Notes: a model not told the origin generated them from the sequence alone. 64,000 nucleotides of DNA from Curtobacterium sp. L6-1 (GCF_018885305.1 NZ_CP076544.1:2170001-2234000); one strand, 5' to 3'. Shown: positions 51,767-61,104, counted from the stretch's first letter. Numbers and translations: made by a program.

Positions 51767-52212
51767 TCAGGCTTCGTCGTCGGCGATGAGGCGCTTGCCG
51801 AGCGACACGGCGTGGTCCGGCGCGTACCCGAGCGACTCGTAGAACGCGATGACCTGCTCGTTGCCCGCCCGCACCTGCAGGTTGACCTTCGGACACCCCA
51901 TCGCCCCGAGGAGGCGCTCGAACTCGGCCATCATCATCCGACCGAGGCCGCCGCCCTGCAGGTCCGGTCGTACCGCCAGGTAGTTGACCCACCACGGTGC
52001 CCGTCGAAACCGGCCATGCCGGCCGCGACCAGGGTCTCCGTGTCGGCCGCCGCCGGGGTCGTCGCGACCAGGAACAGCTCCGGCTGCACGGTCGCCTTCC
52101 GCGCGATGTCGCGGCGGGGGTCGTTCCACGGGCGGACGAGACCGCAGGCCTCCCACAGGGCGACGACCGCCTCGGTGTCGGCCGGACGGAACGGACGGAT
52201 CAGGGGTTCCAC
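51767..52212 (-). pseudogene. YpeA-type GNAT acetyltransferase, frameshifted
   Basis: The 5' part, from GTG 52212, reads RPADTEAVVALWEACGLVRP to AGFDGHRG, matching YpeA. The rest, WWVNYLAVRPDLQGGGLG to SLGKRLIADDEA, continues in another frame. Adding one base near 52000 (in the GG-TGGG run) restores a full ~148-residue YpeA protein. A single deletion or a sequencing error are both possible. As given, the product is broken in the middle of the acetyl-CoA site. Confidence 0.8.
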
Positions 52213-52341
52213 CAGACCACGGTAGCGAGGATGCCCACCTTGTCGGAGCACCCGGGAGCGCACCCTGTGGAGATCCCCGCAGCGGGGCGTCGCCGTGGTC
52301 TGATAGACCTACTGCGCCGACCTCACCGAACCGGAGCCCCT

Positions 52342-53148
52342 GTGACCTCTCACGACACGCTGCCGTCGCGACGCGACGCCCGCGACGAGAACGAGGGCGA
52401 ACGGCCCCGACGCCGGCGTCCCCGCCAGACCGTCGGCGGTGCCCTGGTCGCGCTGCTGGCGGAACTCCTCATCATCGCGGGTGCGGGGACGGGCCTGTAC
52501 GTGGTGTGGACCGCGTGGTGGACCGACGTGGTCGCGGTGAACGAGCAGACCAAGCTCGTGCAGACGCTCGAGCAGCCGGAGCCGAAGAAGGTCACCGGCA
52601 CCGAGCACCGCGACGCCGCTCCGGTGCTCGCCGAGCCGCCGGGGCTGTCCACGGTGTTCGGCACGATGCAGATCCCGCGCTTCGGCAAGGACTACACGCG
52701 GCCGATCGGCGAGGGCACCGACCGCGAGCAGGTGCTCAACACGATCGGGCTCGGCCACTACCAGGACACCGCGATGCCCGGGGCCGAGGGCAACTTCGCC
52801 GTCGCCGGCCACCGCGTCACCTACGGCAAGCCGCTCAACCAGATCGCCGAGATGAAGGACGGCGACTCGATCGTCGTCCGGGTCACCGACGCGAAGACGA
52901 AGTTCGACGTCTGGTACGTCTACAAGGTCACGGACAGCCAGATCGTGACGCCCGAGCACATCGAGACGATCGCGCCGGTGCCGAACAAGCCCGGCGTCGA
53001 GCCGACCGCCGACGACCGGTGGCTGACGCTGACCGCCTGCCACCCGATGTGGTCCGCTGCCGAGCGGTACATCGTGCACGCGAAGATGGACTACTGGATG
53101 CAGGCGTCGGACGGGACGCCGAAGGAACTCACGGAGACGCCCAAGTGA
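52342..53148 (+). CDS. srtE: Class E sortase
   Basis: A 268-residue sortase with one N-terminal membrane helix (about 33-57). The catalytic residues are H157 (NFAVAGHRVTYG), C233 (TLTACHPMW) and R242 (AAERYIVHAK). Class E enzymes of high-GC Gram-positives attach proteins with LAxTG-like motifs to peptidoglycan. No substrate gene is adjacent. GTG 52342 is chosen because it places the basic region and anchor normally. The stop overlaps the next gene (GTGA). Confidence 0.92.
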   Translation: MTSHDTLPSRRDARDENEGERPRRRRPRQTVGGALVALLAELLIIAGAGTGLYVVWTAWWTDVVAVNEQTKLVQTLEQPEPKKVTGTEHRDAAPVLAEPPGLSTVFGTMQIPRFGKDYTRPIGEGTDREQVLNTIGLGHYQDTAMPGAEGNFAVAGHRVTYGKPLNQIAEMKDGDSIVVRVTDAKTKFDVWYVYKVTDSQIVTPEHIETIAPVPNKPGVEPTADDRWLTLTACHPMWSAAERYIVHAKMDYWMQASDGTPKELTETPK

Positions 53149-53321
53149 TCTTCCCCCTCGTCTGGCGCATCCTGCCCGGACCCACCGTGCTCAAGGTGCT
53201 CGAGTTGCTCGTGCTCCTGGTCGCCATCGTGTTCGTGCTGTTCACGTGGGTGTTCCCGTGGATCGCGGCGGACATCCTCCCGCCGCCCGACGGCACGGTG
53301 GACGCCCCCGCGTCACCCTGA
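53145..53321 (+). CDS. Small single-TM protein coupled to sortase
   Basis: A 58-residue protein made largely of one long hydrophobic helix (VLELLVLLVAIVFVLFTWVF) and a short acidic end. Its GTG overlaps the sortase stop by 4 nt, so it is translationally coupled. Small membrane proteins follow class E sortase genes in other actinobacteria. A helper role is inferred. Confidence 0.75.
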   Translation: MIFPLVWRILPGPTVLKVLELLVLLVAIVFVLFTWVFPWIAADILPPPDGTVDAPASP

Positions 53322-53372
53322 CCGCCGCGTCCAGCCGTGGCGCGTGCCGTGCCGTGCCGTGTGACGGTGGGC

Positions 53373-56300
53373 TCAGACGGTGGTCGTCACGCGGGATCCG
53401 CCCTCCGGGGTCCGGCGCACCGCGATCCGTTCCGGGATGCGCTGCTTCAGCTCCTCGACGTGGCTGACGATGCCGACCTGCCGTCCACCGGCCGTCAGGC
53501 GTGACAGCTGCCCGATGACGTCGTCGAGCGTCTCCGGGTCGAGCGTGCCGAACCCCTCGTCCACGAAGAGCGTGCCGAGCGAGACCCCGCCGGCCTCGGC
53601 CTGCACGACGTCGGCGAGCCCGAGCGCCAGGCAGAGCGAGAACGTGAACGTCTCACCGCCGGACAGGCTCCGCGGGTCACGTCGACTGTCGGTGAGGTGG
53701 TCGCGGACCGCCAGCGCCAGACCCGTCCGACGTGTACGGGTGCCGGTCTCCCGCTCGTCGGAGGTCTCGAGGGTGAAGCGTCCCGCGAGCATCGCGCGTA
53801 GCCGGTCGTTGGCCGCGGCGACGACGTCCTCGAAGCGGCGCATGAGGACGTAGGTGCCCAGGGTGATGCCCGTCGGGTTGACGTCGGGTGCCGCGGCGGC
53901 GATGTCGGCGAGGCGGACCACCGCCCGGCTCTCGGCGCTCGTGGACTCGCGGGCGCGGACCGCCCGGGCGAGGTCGGCGGCGCACTGCTCCGATGCGGCC
54001 AGCCGGGCGGCGGCGGCCGCTGCTGCGCGTGTGGCTTCGTCGAGGTCGGCGGCGGCGCGGTCGCGTGCTGCCCGGGCGGCGTCCTGGTCGAGCGGCGCGG
54101 GGGCCGAGGCGGCCCGCTCCCCCGTGGCGTCGGGACGGGCGGATCCGTGGCAGTCGGCGGATCCGACGGGACCTGCGGATCCGTCGTCGTCGGCGGATTC
54201 GGGGTCGGCCGATCCGTCGGCGCCTGCCGCGTCGAGCGCCGCCAGGTCGGTCGCCGCGGCGACGACGGCGGGTTCGGCGAGCCCGGCCTCGACGACGGCG
54301 CGCTCCCGGTCGGCCGCCACGACGACGGCCCGGAGACGCTCGGCCGCGTCCCTGCCGAGCGCCGCGGCACGGGCCGCGGTGACGTCCGGGAAGCCCTGGG
54401 CCTGCAGCGCTGCATCCACCTCGTTCTTGCGGTCGGTGAGCTCGCGCTCCGAGGTGGCGACCCGGTCGTCCGCGTCGGCCACGGCACGCAGGGCTGCGGC
54501 TCGTCGTTCGGCGGCGGACACCACGTCGGCCAGGGTCTCGCGCCCGTCCTCGTCCCGGTCCGTGTCGAGGTCGGCGGCGGCGTCCGGAGCGGCCGCGGCG
54601 TCCGGAGCGGCCGCGGCGTCCGGAGCGGCGGCGGCGTCCGGAGCGGCGGCGGCCAGGGCGGTGCGCAGTGCCCGTCGGGCGTCCGCCACGCGCGCGCCGT
54701 CGTCGGCGATCCGGGCGCGGTCGCCCGCCAGCCGGTCGGTCAGCACGCGGCAGCGGGCGTCGAGGTCGTGCCGCACACCCTCCAGCGCCCGCGTCTGCTC
54801 GTCGTGGTCCGCCAGCCGACGCTCGTGCTCGACGACCGACGTCGCGGCGGTCCGTGCGGCGGCGAGGCGCGCCTCGGCATCGGTGATCCGACGATCAGCG
54901 CTCGTCGCGTCGTCGCTGCCGACGGCCTCGGTGAGACGCGTCCGCTCGGCCTGCGCGACGGCGAGTTCGGCGGACGCACCGGACAGCACCCGCTCGGCGG
55001 CGGCCCGTTCGTCGCCGGCGGCGTCGATCTGCTCGGTCGACGGGTGGTCGTCCTGTGGCCGGGCGACGTCCGGGTGCTCGACCGCACCGCAGACCGGGCA
55101 CGGGTCTCCCGGGTGCAGGGCCGTGCCCAGCTCCCCGGCGAGTCCGGCGATGCGGCGGGTGCGGAGGTCCGTCTCGACCGCGAGTGCCGCGGCGGCCGCG
55201 GTGGCCGCCCGGGAGACCGCGGCTCCGCACGACTGCTCGCGGTCGGTCGCGGCGGTCAGGGCGGACACGGCGCGGCGGCGTTCCCGCGCGGACTCGACGG
55301 CATGCTCGGCGGGCCGGACGTCGGCGGCCAGGTCGGTGTCGTGGCGGAGGGCATCCGCGATCGTCGTACGGTCGGCCGGCCGCGCGGCGAGTGCCGTGGC
55401 GGTGTCGGCGAGGTCCTGCTGGTCGCGCTCGAGCGCGGCGGCCGCGGTGAGCAGGTCCCGCTCGCGGGCGTCGACCGCGCGTTCGACGTCGACCAGGTGC
55501 CGGACCCCGGCCACCGCGCTGGCCAGTCGCTCGTGGACGGCACGGGGCGCGGGGTCGGTGACGCGGTGGTGGTCGCGGAGCGTCGACCGGTCGGCCACGG
55601 CCGCGGTGTGCCGGTCCTCGGCGGCGGCGGCACCGTCGGCCACGGCGACCACGACGGCGGCACGGTCGGCACGGGCGAGGGCAGCGCGGTGTTCCTCGAC
55701 CGTCGAGGCTCCCGCCTCGAGCGTCGTCCGGCGCGCGAGGAACCCGCGTCGACGGTCGACGGCCGCGAGCCGCGCGGTGACGTCCTGCAGGTGGGCGAGG
55801 GCGTGCTCGGCAGCGGTGACGGCACGGGCGCGGAGGCCCTCGTGGTGCGCTGCCGTCCGGCCGAGGCCCGCGACGACCTCGGCGGCGGAGGTCTCGTCGG
55901 CGTCGTCGTCGCCCGAGGCCTGGCGGAACCGCCCGAGGGCGTCGCGCACCCGGGCGTCGGCTGCGTCGACCTCGGCCACGGCCGCGCGGCGTCGAGCCGC
56001 GAGTTCGTCGGCGGTCCGGTCGTAGATCGCGGTGCCGAACAGCGACTGCAGGAGCTTCCGCCGGTCCTCGCCCGGGGCACGGAGGAACCGGGCGAACTCG
56101 CCCTGGGGCAGGACGACCGTCTGCAGGAACTGGTCGCGGTTCAGGCCGACGATGCGCGCGACCTCGGCGCCGATCTCCGGCGCCCGGTGCGACATCGGCT
56201 CGCCGACCAGGTCGGTCGGGTCGGCGAGGCGGAGCAGCTGCGCCGAGGACTGCTGGCGGACCGTACCGGTGCCGCGCTGCTTCGGGCGGTCGTAGGGCGG

Positions 56301-56585
56301 GGTGCGGCGAACGCGGTACACGCCGGCGCTCGTCTCGAACACGAGGTCGACGAAGGGTTCGACCGCGGGGTCGGCGTGCTGGCTGTGCAGCCGGTCCGTG
56401 CTGGCGTCGCTGCCCGCGAGGCCGCCGTACAGCGCGTAGACGACGGCGTCGATGATCGTGGACTTGCCCGAGCCGGTGGGCCCCTCGAGCAGGAACACCC
56501 CGGACGCCGCGAGCGACGCGAAGTCGATCGACACGAGGTCCGGGTACGGGCCGACGGCACGGAGTTCCAGGCGGTGCAGGTACAT
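53373..56585 (-). CDS. sbcC: Exonuclease subunit SbcC
   Basis: A 1070-residue SMC-like ATPase that works with SbcD to cut hairpins and free DNA ends. LLEGPTGSGKSTIIDAVVYALYG-type Walker A lies in the first 60 residues, and the ABC signature SLSGGETFTFSLCLALGLAD near 980 with LFVDEGFGTLD as Walker B. Between them is a long coiled coil with the zinc hook C496-P-V-C499. An imperfect six-residue repeat of the PDAAAA type lies near residues 645-670, encoded by 18-bp repeats. The ATG overlaps the sbcD stop by one base. Confidence 0.95.
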   Translation of the reverse strand: MYLHRLELRAVGPYPDLVSIDFASLAASGVFLLEGPTGSGKSTIIDAVVYALYGGLAGSDASTDRLHSQHADPAVEPFVDLVFETSAGVYRVRRTPPYDRPKQRGTGTVRQQSSAQLLRLADPTDLVGEPMSHRAPEIGAEVARIVGLNRDQFLQTVVLPQGEFARFLRAPGEDRRKLLQSLFGTAIYDRTADELAARRRAAVAEVDAADARVRDALGRFRQASGDDDADETSAAEVVAGLGRTAAHHEGLRARAVTAAEHALAHLQDVTARLAAVDRRRGFLARRTTLEAGASTVEEHRAALARADRAAVVVAVADGAAAAEDRHTAAVADRSTLRDHHRVTDPAPRAVHERLASAVAGVRHLVDVERAVDARERDLLTAAAALERDQQDLADTATALAARPADRTTIADALRHDTDLAADVRPAEHAVESARERRRAVSALTAATDREQSCGAAVSRAATAAAAALAVETDLRTRRIAGLAGELGTALHPGDPCPVCGAVEHPDVARPQDDHPSTEQIDAAGDERAAAERVLSGASAELAVAQAERTRLTEAVGSDDATSADRRITDAEARLAAARTAATSVVEHERRLADHDEQTRALEGVRHDLDARCRVLTDRLAGDRARIADDGARVADARRALRTALAAAAPDAAAAPDAAAAPDAAAAPDAAADLDTDRDEDGRETLADVVSAAERRAAALRAVADADDRVATSERELTDRKNEVDAALQAQGFPDVTAARAAALGRDAAERLRAVVVAADRERAVVEAGLAEPAVVAAATDLAALDAAGADGSADPESADDDGSAGPVGSADCHGSARPDATGERAASAPAPLDQDAARAARDRAAADLDEATRAAAAAAARLAASEQCAADLARAVRARESTSAESRAVVRLADIAAAAPDVNPTGITLGTYVLMRRFEDVVAAANDRLRAMLAGRFTLETSDERETGTRTRRTGLALAVRDHLTDSRRDPRSLSGGETFTFSLCLALGLADVVQAEAGGVSLGTLFVDEGFGTLDPETLDDVIGQLSRLTAGGRQVGIVSHVEELKQRIPERIAVRRTPEGGSRVTTTV
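54573..54655. repeat. 18-bp in-frame repeats within sbcC
   Basis: Four to five copies of an 18-bp unit around GGCCGCGGCGTCCGGAGC encode the repeated PDAAAA segment of the coiled-coil region. The unit length keeps the frame, so copy number can vary without breaking the protein. Confidence 0.75.
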
Positions 56586-57775
56586 CAGCGCGCCCCCTGC
56601 TCGGCGAGGGTCGCGGCTGCGGACTCGTACGCGTCGCGCAGGATCCCGCGCTCGAGGTCGTCCGGGGCACCACCGGTGGCGTAGGTGACGAAGTCCGCCG
56701 CGACCTCGACCGGGTCGGACGTGGCACTGACCGCGCGGGCCGGTGACCGGTCCGGCGCATCCGTCGGCTCGTGGGTGATCGCGAGCGCGTGCGGGAAGCG
56801 GTCCTTCACCCGGGCGTACAGGCGTTCGGGGTGCACGGTGTCCGTCACGGCGACCCGGACCCAGGCGTCGGCGTGCTCCGCGAACGCTCCGGACTCGATC
56901 TGCTCGATGCTGCCGCGGACGTCGACGAGCCGCCGGGGAACGGGTGTCGGCAGCAGCTCGACCGTCACCGACCCGTCCGCCGCGAGGTCGACGAGGGTCA
57001 CCGACTTCGTGTGGTTGCGCTCCCCGAACGAGAACGCGAGCGGCGACCCGGCGTAGCGGATGCGGTCCCCCGCGCCGACGCGCTGCGGTCCGTGCAGGTG
57101 ACCGAGCGCGACGTAGTCGATCCCGTCGAAGGTCGACTCGGCCACCCGGTCGACCCCGCCGACCCGGATGTCCTGCTCGCTGTCGCTCGGCAGCGCCCCG
57201 CCGACGAAGGCGTGTGCGACGACGACCGACCGGGTGCCGGGCCGGGTCGCGAGGTCGCTGCGGACCCGGTCCATCGCGGCGCCCACGACGGCCTGGTGCG
57301 ACCGGGCGAGGGGCTCGTCGGGCACGGGGGCGAGGGCGTACCGGACCATGTCGGGCTGCAGGTAGGGCAGCCCGTAGACCGCGACCGGCCCGCCGCCGTC
57401 CGCACGACCCGCGTCGACGGAGCCGGGGTCGACGAGGACCGGCTCGGCGAGACGCCCCGGCTCGGCGAGGATCCGGACGCGGTCGTTCATCACGCCCGCG
57501 CCGAAGCCCAGCCGCACGGCGGAGTCGTGGTTGCCGGGCGTCACGACGACGGTCGCCGTCCCGGCCAGCCGGACGAGCACGTCCGAGAGCATCCGGACGG
57601 CCTCGACCGGGGGGATCGCCCGGTCGTACACGTCGCCGGCGACCACCACGAGGTCCACCGCACGGTCGCGGACGACCTGCACGAGGTGGTCGAGGAACAC
57701 CGCCTGGTGACCGAGCAGGTCCGCGCCGAGCAGGGTGCGGCCGAGGTGCCAGTCGCCGGTGTGCAGGATCCGCAT
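56585..57775 (-). CDS. sbcD: Exonuclease subunit SbcD
   Basis: A 396-residue Mre11-type phosphoesterase. The metal sites are HTGDWHLGRTLLG, VVAGDVYDRAIPP, VVTPGNHDSAVRL, VVVAHAFVGG and YVALGHLHGPQ in order. The C-terminal ~120 residues bind SbcC. Its length and order are normal, and sbcC follows directly with TGATG overlap. The pair degrades broken and hairpin DNA. Confidence 0.96.
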   Translation of the reverse strand: MRILHTGDWHLGRTLLGADLLGHQAVFLDHLVQVVRDRAVDLVVVAGDVYDRAIPPVEAVRMLSDVLVRLAGTATVVVTPGNHDSAVRLGFGAGVMNDRVRILAEPGRLAEPVLVDPGSVDAGRADGGGPVAVYGLPYLQPDMVRYALAPVPDEPLARSHQAVVGAAMDRVRSDLATRPGTRSVVVAHAFVGGALPSDSEQDIRVGGVDRVAESTFDGIDYVALGHLHGPQRVGAGDRIRYAGSPLAFSFGERNHTKSVTLVDLAADGSVTVELLPTPVPRRLVDVRGSIEQIESGAFAEHADAWVRVAVTDTVHPERLYARVKDRFPHALAITHEPTDAPDRSPARAVSATSDPVEVAADFVTYATGGAPDDLERGILRDAYESAAATLAEQGAR

Positions 57776-57873
57776 GCGAGCCACGGTAACGGCCGCCGGG
57801 GACATCGCTGCGCACCCGTGCCGCGCCTGTGGACGACCCGCCCCGGGCCGCAGGAGGGGACGGGTCCGGAGCG

Positions 57874-59037
57874 TCAGGGCCCGCAGTTCGTCAGCAGGGA
57901 CGTGACGGCGTTCACCGTCACGCTCGACGCCCCCGTCGCGGACCACCCGGCCTGCTCGGCGTAGACCGCCCGGATGGTCACGGTCGACTTCCCGATGCTC
58001 AGCAACGCGCCCGATGCGGGGGCCGTCCGGACGGTCCCCGCGACCTGACGCACCACGGTGGTCCCGTTCGCGACGACCTCGAAGCGCGTCGGTTCCGTCG
58101 CGTCCGTCGGGAAGGTCCAGGTCAGCTGCGCGGAGCCGCTCGCCGCACTGCAGGTGAGGCCGGTGATCGCGGTCCCCGCCACCGCGGTGAACTGCGGCCG
58201 CGGGGTCACGGTGGACGTCGACCACGCGGCGGCGACCGCCGGCGTCGGCACGGCGAGGCCGGCCGCGACGACGCCGACCAGCACGACACCGGTGCCGGAC
58301 CGGTGCAGGCGGCGCGCCCGCCGCCGCGCTCGGCCCAGGGCCCGCCGCGTCGACCGGCTGCCGTGGTGACGACCGTCGGACGGGAGGCGCGTGACGGCCC
58401 GGTGCCGGGCCTCCCGTCCGCCCCGCCCACCGTCGGATCCGGACCGGTCGTCGTCACCGTCACCGTCAGGGGAGGAGGCGCAGGCCGGGATCCGCCGGAG
58501 CGGCCCGTCCACGGCGCAGAGGGCGAGCAGGCCGACGAACCCGAGGGCGGCCACGGCGAGCAGCGGCCACTCGCCGGTCCGCAGCCAGAGCACCGGGGAG
58601 GCGACGTACGGGATGCGCAGGTAGCCGACGCCGTGTACCGCGGACCGGTGGAGCGGCGTCGAGTCGGCCTGCGGGTTCGCGTCGCCCTTCGTGATGATCG
58701 TCCGTGCCGGCCCCTCGTCCACGTACCGGTGCATGCGGAGGTGGCCGTGCTGGTCCGGGTCGTCGGCGAGGAGCACGCGGCCCTCGCGGATCTGCGCGGC
58801 AGCGACCGGTCGGGAGACGACGACGTCACCGGGGTGCAGGCGCGGCTCCATCGAGCCGCTCATGACGGTGGTCGGCTGCCAGCCGATCGCCGCCGGTGCA
58901 GCCGACCACAGTGCGAGGCCGAGCAGGACCACGACGACCGCGCGCGCGAGGGTCCCGACGACGACGCGGCCCCAGTCGACGACATCACGGAGCGCGGCGT
59001 GCGGGGCGTGTCCGCCGCTGCCTGCGATGCTCACCAT
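57874..59037 (-). CDS. sipW: SipW-type (ER-type) signal peptidase fused to an exported beta domain
   Basis: A 387-residue protein. The peptidase part (about 1-175) has a membrane helix at 28-46, catalytic S62 in VMSGSMEPRL, and H103 in LRMHRYVD in place of the lysine of bacterial type I enzymes. A D is at 119 in TKGDANPQAD. A second helix closes it at 156-175. About 70 charged residues follow, then a third helix (SGTGVVLVGVVAAGLAV, 247-263) and a 120-residue domain (267-387) with a fibronectin-type III look. It lies 62 bp downstream of the TasA-like gene and is its likely processing enzyme. Confidence 0.85.
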   Translation of the reverse strand: MVSIAGSGGHAPHAALRDVVDWGRVVVGTLARAVVVVLLGLALWSAAPAAIGWQPTTVMSGSMEPRLHPGDVVVSRPVAAAQIREGRVLLADDPDQHGHLRMHRYVDEGPARTIITKGDANPQADSTPLHRSAVHGVGYLRIPYVASPVLWLRTGEWPLLAVAALGFVGLLALCAVDGPLRRIPACASSPDGDGDDDRSGSDGGRGGREARHRAVTRLPSDGRHHGSRSTRRALGRARRRARRLHRSGTGVVLVGVVAAGLAVPTPAVAAAWSTSTVTPRPQFTAVAGTAITGLTCSAASGSAQLTWTFPTDATEPTRFEVVANGTTVVRQVAGTVRTAPASGALLSIGKSTVTIRAVYAEQAGWSATGASSVTVNAVTSLLTNCGP

Positions 59038-59099
59038 GACTGTCTCCGACCGGGGCCTGTGCGTCGTCGTGTGCGGCCAGCGCCGAGGCGCCGGACCAC

Positions 59100-59696
59100 T
59101 CAGGAGTTCTGGACCTCCCAGGTGAGGCCGAGCGACGCCGTGCCACCCATCACCGAGCTCGGCGCCGTGCTCGGGACGGCGTAGCTCACCTTGTAGACGC
59201 GGGTCTCGGCGGCGGTGCCGGTCGGGGTCCAGGCACCCACGCCGGTGCTGTAGTTCGTCGCGCTGCTCCCGAAGCCGGCGACGGTACCGGAGTACGCGGG
59301 CGTGGCGGGGGCCGCGGTGAAGCCAGCACAGGTCCCGAAGCCGCCGCCGGTGCCCTGCTCGATGGTGAGGGTGACGTTGGACGCGAGGTCCTTCGTGGTG
59401 GCGGGCGAGGTGGCGTACAGCTTCACGGACGAGGCGAGCGAGCCGTCGGACGTGACCGCGATGCACTTCGAGCCGCTCATGCCCGGCTTGAGGTTGGTCG
59501 CGGAGAACAGGGCGGTGTTGTTGTCGTCGTCGCTGAGCGACACGGTCCCGGCGGACCAGTTGCTCGACGGGTTCACCGTCTCGGCGGAGAAGGCGGAGTA
59601 CGAGGCCGTCGAGACGACGACGCCGGAAGCGACGAGCGCGACCGGGATGGCGATCCAGGCGGTGAGACGGGCAGCACGAGGCGTGACACGGGACAT
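59100..59696 (-). CDS. TasA/camelysin-like SipW-dependent secreted protein
   Basis: A 198-residue exported protein. A membrane-type signal (LTAWIAIPVALVASGVVVSTA, about 11-31) leads into SYSAFSAETVNPSSNWSAG, the hallmark of SipW-dependent TasA and camelysin precursors. The mature part is beta-rich, with two cysteines, and is followed by acidic loops. TasA proteins form biofilm fibres in Bacillus; a similar role here is inferred. The SipW-like gene follows on the same strand. AGGAG precedes ATG 59696. Confidence 0.82.
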   Translation of the reverse strand: MSRVTPRAARLTAWIAIPVALVASGVVVSTASYSAFSAETVNPSSNWSAGTVSLSDDDNNTALFSATNLKPGMSGSKCIAVTSDGSLASSVKLYATSPATTKDLASNVTLTIEQGTGGGFGTCAGFTAAPATPAYSGTVAGFGSSATNYSTGVGAWTPTGTAAETRVYKVSYAVPSTAPSSVMGGTASLGLTWEVQNS

Positions 59697-59785
59697 GGCG
59701 GAGCTCCTGAGGAGAAGTGGTCTGATCGGTGTTCGGCCGGGCCCGCGGTGGTTGGTCGCGCTACGTCCGAGGTGGTACGGCCATC

Positions 59786-59814
59786 AAGTTACTTGCCAGT
59801 CGTACTGGTCACAA
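59786..59814 (-). promoter_or_regulatory. Promoter of the TasA-like gene with overlapping dyads
   Basis: On the minus strand TTGTGA and TAACTT are 17 nt apart. The palindrome CAAGT-T-ACTTG (59785-59795) covers the -10, and a further CCAGT-CGT-ACTGG dyad lies in the spacer. Both may be operators for the divergent MarR regulator at 59945. Confidence 0.55.
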
Positions 59815-59825
59815 GTGAAGGAAAA

Positions 59826-59841
59826 CCCCCTCTCCTGGGGG
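59826..59841 (+). promoter_or_regulatory. Short hairpin upstream of the MarR gene
   Basis: CCCCC-TCTCCT-GGGGG forms a small stem-loop in the 248-bp space between the divergent TasA-like and MarR genes. Its function is not clear. The rest of the gap carries no gene. Confidence 0.35.
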
Positions 59842-59944
59842 TGGCCGCCGGCCCCCCGAGCGCGCATGATGACGAGCACGACGGCCGCCGCCCGACGGTC
59901 CCGTCCTCCGCGAAGCACCCGTCCGAGAAGAGCGCCTCCCCCAC

Positions 59945-60592
59945 ATGTCGGACTCCCCCGCAGCACCCCGTGACCCGGCGACCGCGGTCGACCTCCTCGC
60001 CGCTCCGACGTCGGCCGCCGTGCCCGCTTCGGCCGTGCCCGCGTCGCCCGTGTCCACCTCGCCCGTACCCACCTCACCCGTGCTCACCTCACCCGTGCTC
60101 GACCTGTCCGAGCCGGCCGGGGACGAGGAGGACCTCACCGCGCTGATGGCCGCGTTCCGCCTGTTCCAGACGCACCACGCCCGGACGCTCGCTCGCGAGA
60201 GCGCCGCCCGCGGCCTGAACGGTACCGACACCCGGCTCGTCTTCTTCCTCGAGGCTGCCGTCGGTGGCGCCACGCCGAAGCAGGCGGGCGAGTACCTCGC
60301 GCTCTCGACGGGTGCGACGACCTCGCTCATCGACCGGCTCGAGCGGCACGGCCACATCGAACGCGGTCCGAACCCCGCCGACCGGCGCAGCGTCCTCCTG
60401 CACCTCACCCCGTCCGGAGCGGCCGTCGCACAGCAGATCCGGGCCGTCTGGTCCGCCGCCGTCCGCGAGGTCGTCGCCCCCGCTGACCGGGCGCTGCTGA
60501 CGGAGCAGTTCACCGCCTTGGGCGAGGCCCTCGAACGGCACTCCCGCGCCGCCAGCGTCCGGACCCGTCCGGGCGTAGCGTCGGGCGCATGA
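59945..60592 (+). CDS. MarR family regulator with a repeat-rich N terminus
   Basis: A 215-residue regulator. The first ~60 residues are disordered and hold five-residue repeats (TSPVP, TSPVL, TSPVL) from 15-bp DNA repeats. The MarR domain follows: GLNGTDTRLVFFLEAAV, then TPKQAGEYLALSTGATTSLIDRLERHGH (in pieces AGEYLALSTGATTSLIDRL) and NPADRRSVLLHLTPSG as the wing. It overlaps the DinB gene by 4 nt and is divergent from the TasA-SipW operon, which it may control. Confidence 0.88.
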   Translation: MSDSPAAPRDPATAVDLLAAPTSAAVPASAVPASPVSTSPVPTSPVLTSPVLDLSEPAGDEEDLTALMAAFRLFQTHHARTLARESAARGLNGTDTRLVFFLEAAVGGATPKQAGEYLALSTGATTSLIDRLERHGHIERGPNPADRRSVLLHLTPSGAAVAQQIRAVWSAAVREVVAPADRALLTEQFTALGEALERHSRAASVRTRPGVASGA

Positions 60593-61098
60593 CTCCCGCC
60601 GAACTCCTCGTCGAAGCGTTCTCCCGCGTGCCCGAGACGGTCGAGCGTGCCGTCGGTGGCCTGTCGGAGGACCAGTTGGCCTCCCGCCCGGCCGCCGGCG
60701 CGAACACGCTCGCCTGGCTCGCCTGGCACATCGCCCGGGGCCAGGACACCCAGGTCGCGGCCCTGGCCGGCAGCGAGCAGGTCTGGACCGCCGACGGGTG
60801 GGTCGACCGCTTCGGCCTGCCGTTCCCGGCCGAGGCGCTCGGCTACGGCATGTCCCGCGACGACGTCGGTCGTGTCCGCGCCTCCGCGGACCTGCTGACG
60901 GGGTACCTGCGGGCCGTGCACGAGCGGACGGTCGCCTACCTGCGCACGCTCGGGCCGGAGGACCTGGACGTCGTCGTCGACGCCGACTACGACCCGCCCG
61001 TGACGGTCGGCGTCCGCCTGGTCAGCATCCTCGACGACTGCGTGCAGCACGCCGGACAGGCCGGCTACGCGCGCGGCGTCCTGTTCTTCAACCGCTAA
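60589..61098 (+). CDS. DinB/mycothiol-dependent maleylpyruvate isomerase-like protein
   Basis: A 169-residue four-helix DinB-fold protein. NTLAWLAWHIARGQDTQVAA carries the first histidine of the metal site and DDCVQHAGQAGYARGVLF the later one. Actinobacterial members include mycothiol-dependent enzymes for detoxification. The start overlaps the MarR stop by ATGA, so the regulator probably controls it. Substrate unknown. A long palindrome follows. Confidence 0.85.
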   Translation: MTPAELLVEAFSRVPETVERAVGGLSEDQLASRPAAGANTLAWLAWHIARGQDTQVAALAGSEQVWTADGWVDRFGLPFPAEALGYGMSRDDVGRVRASADLLTGYLRAVHERTVAYLRTLGPEDLDVVVDADYDPPVTVGVRLVSILDDCVQHAGQAGYARGVLFFNR

Positions 61099-61104
61099 CA
61101 CCCT

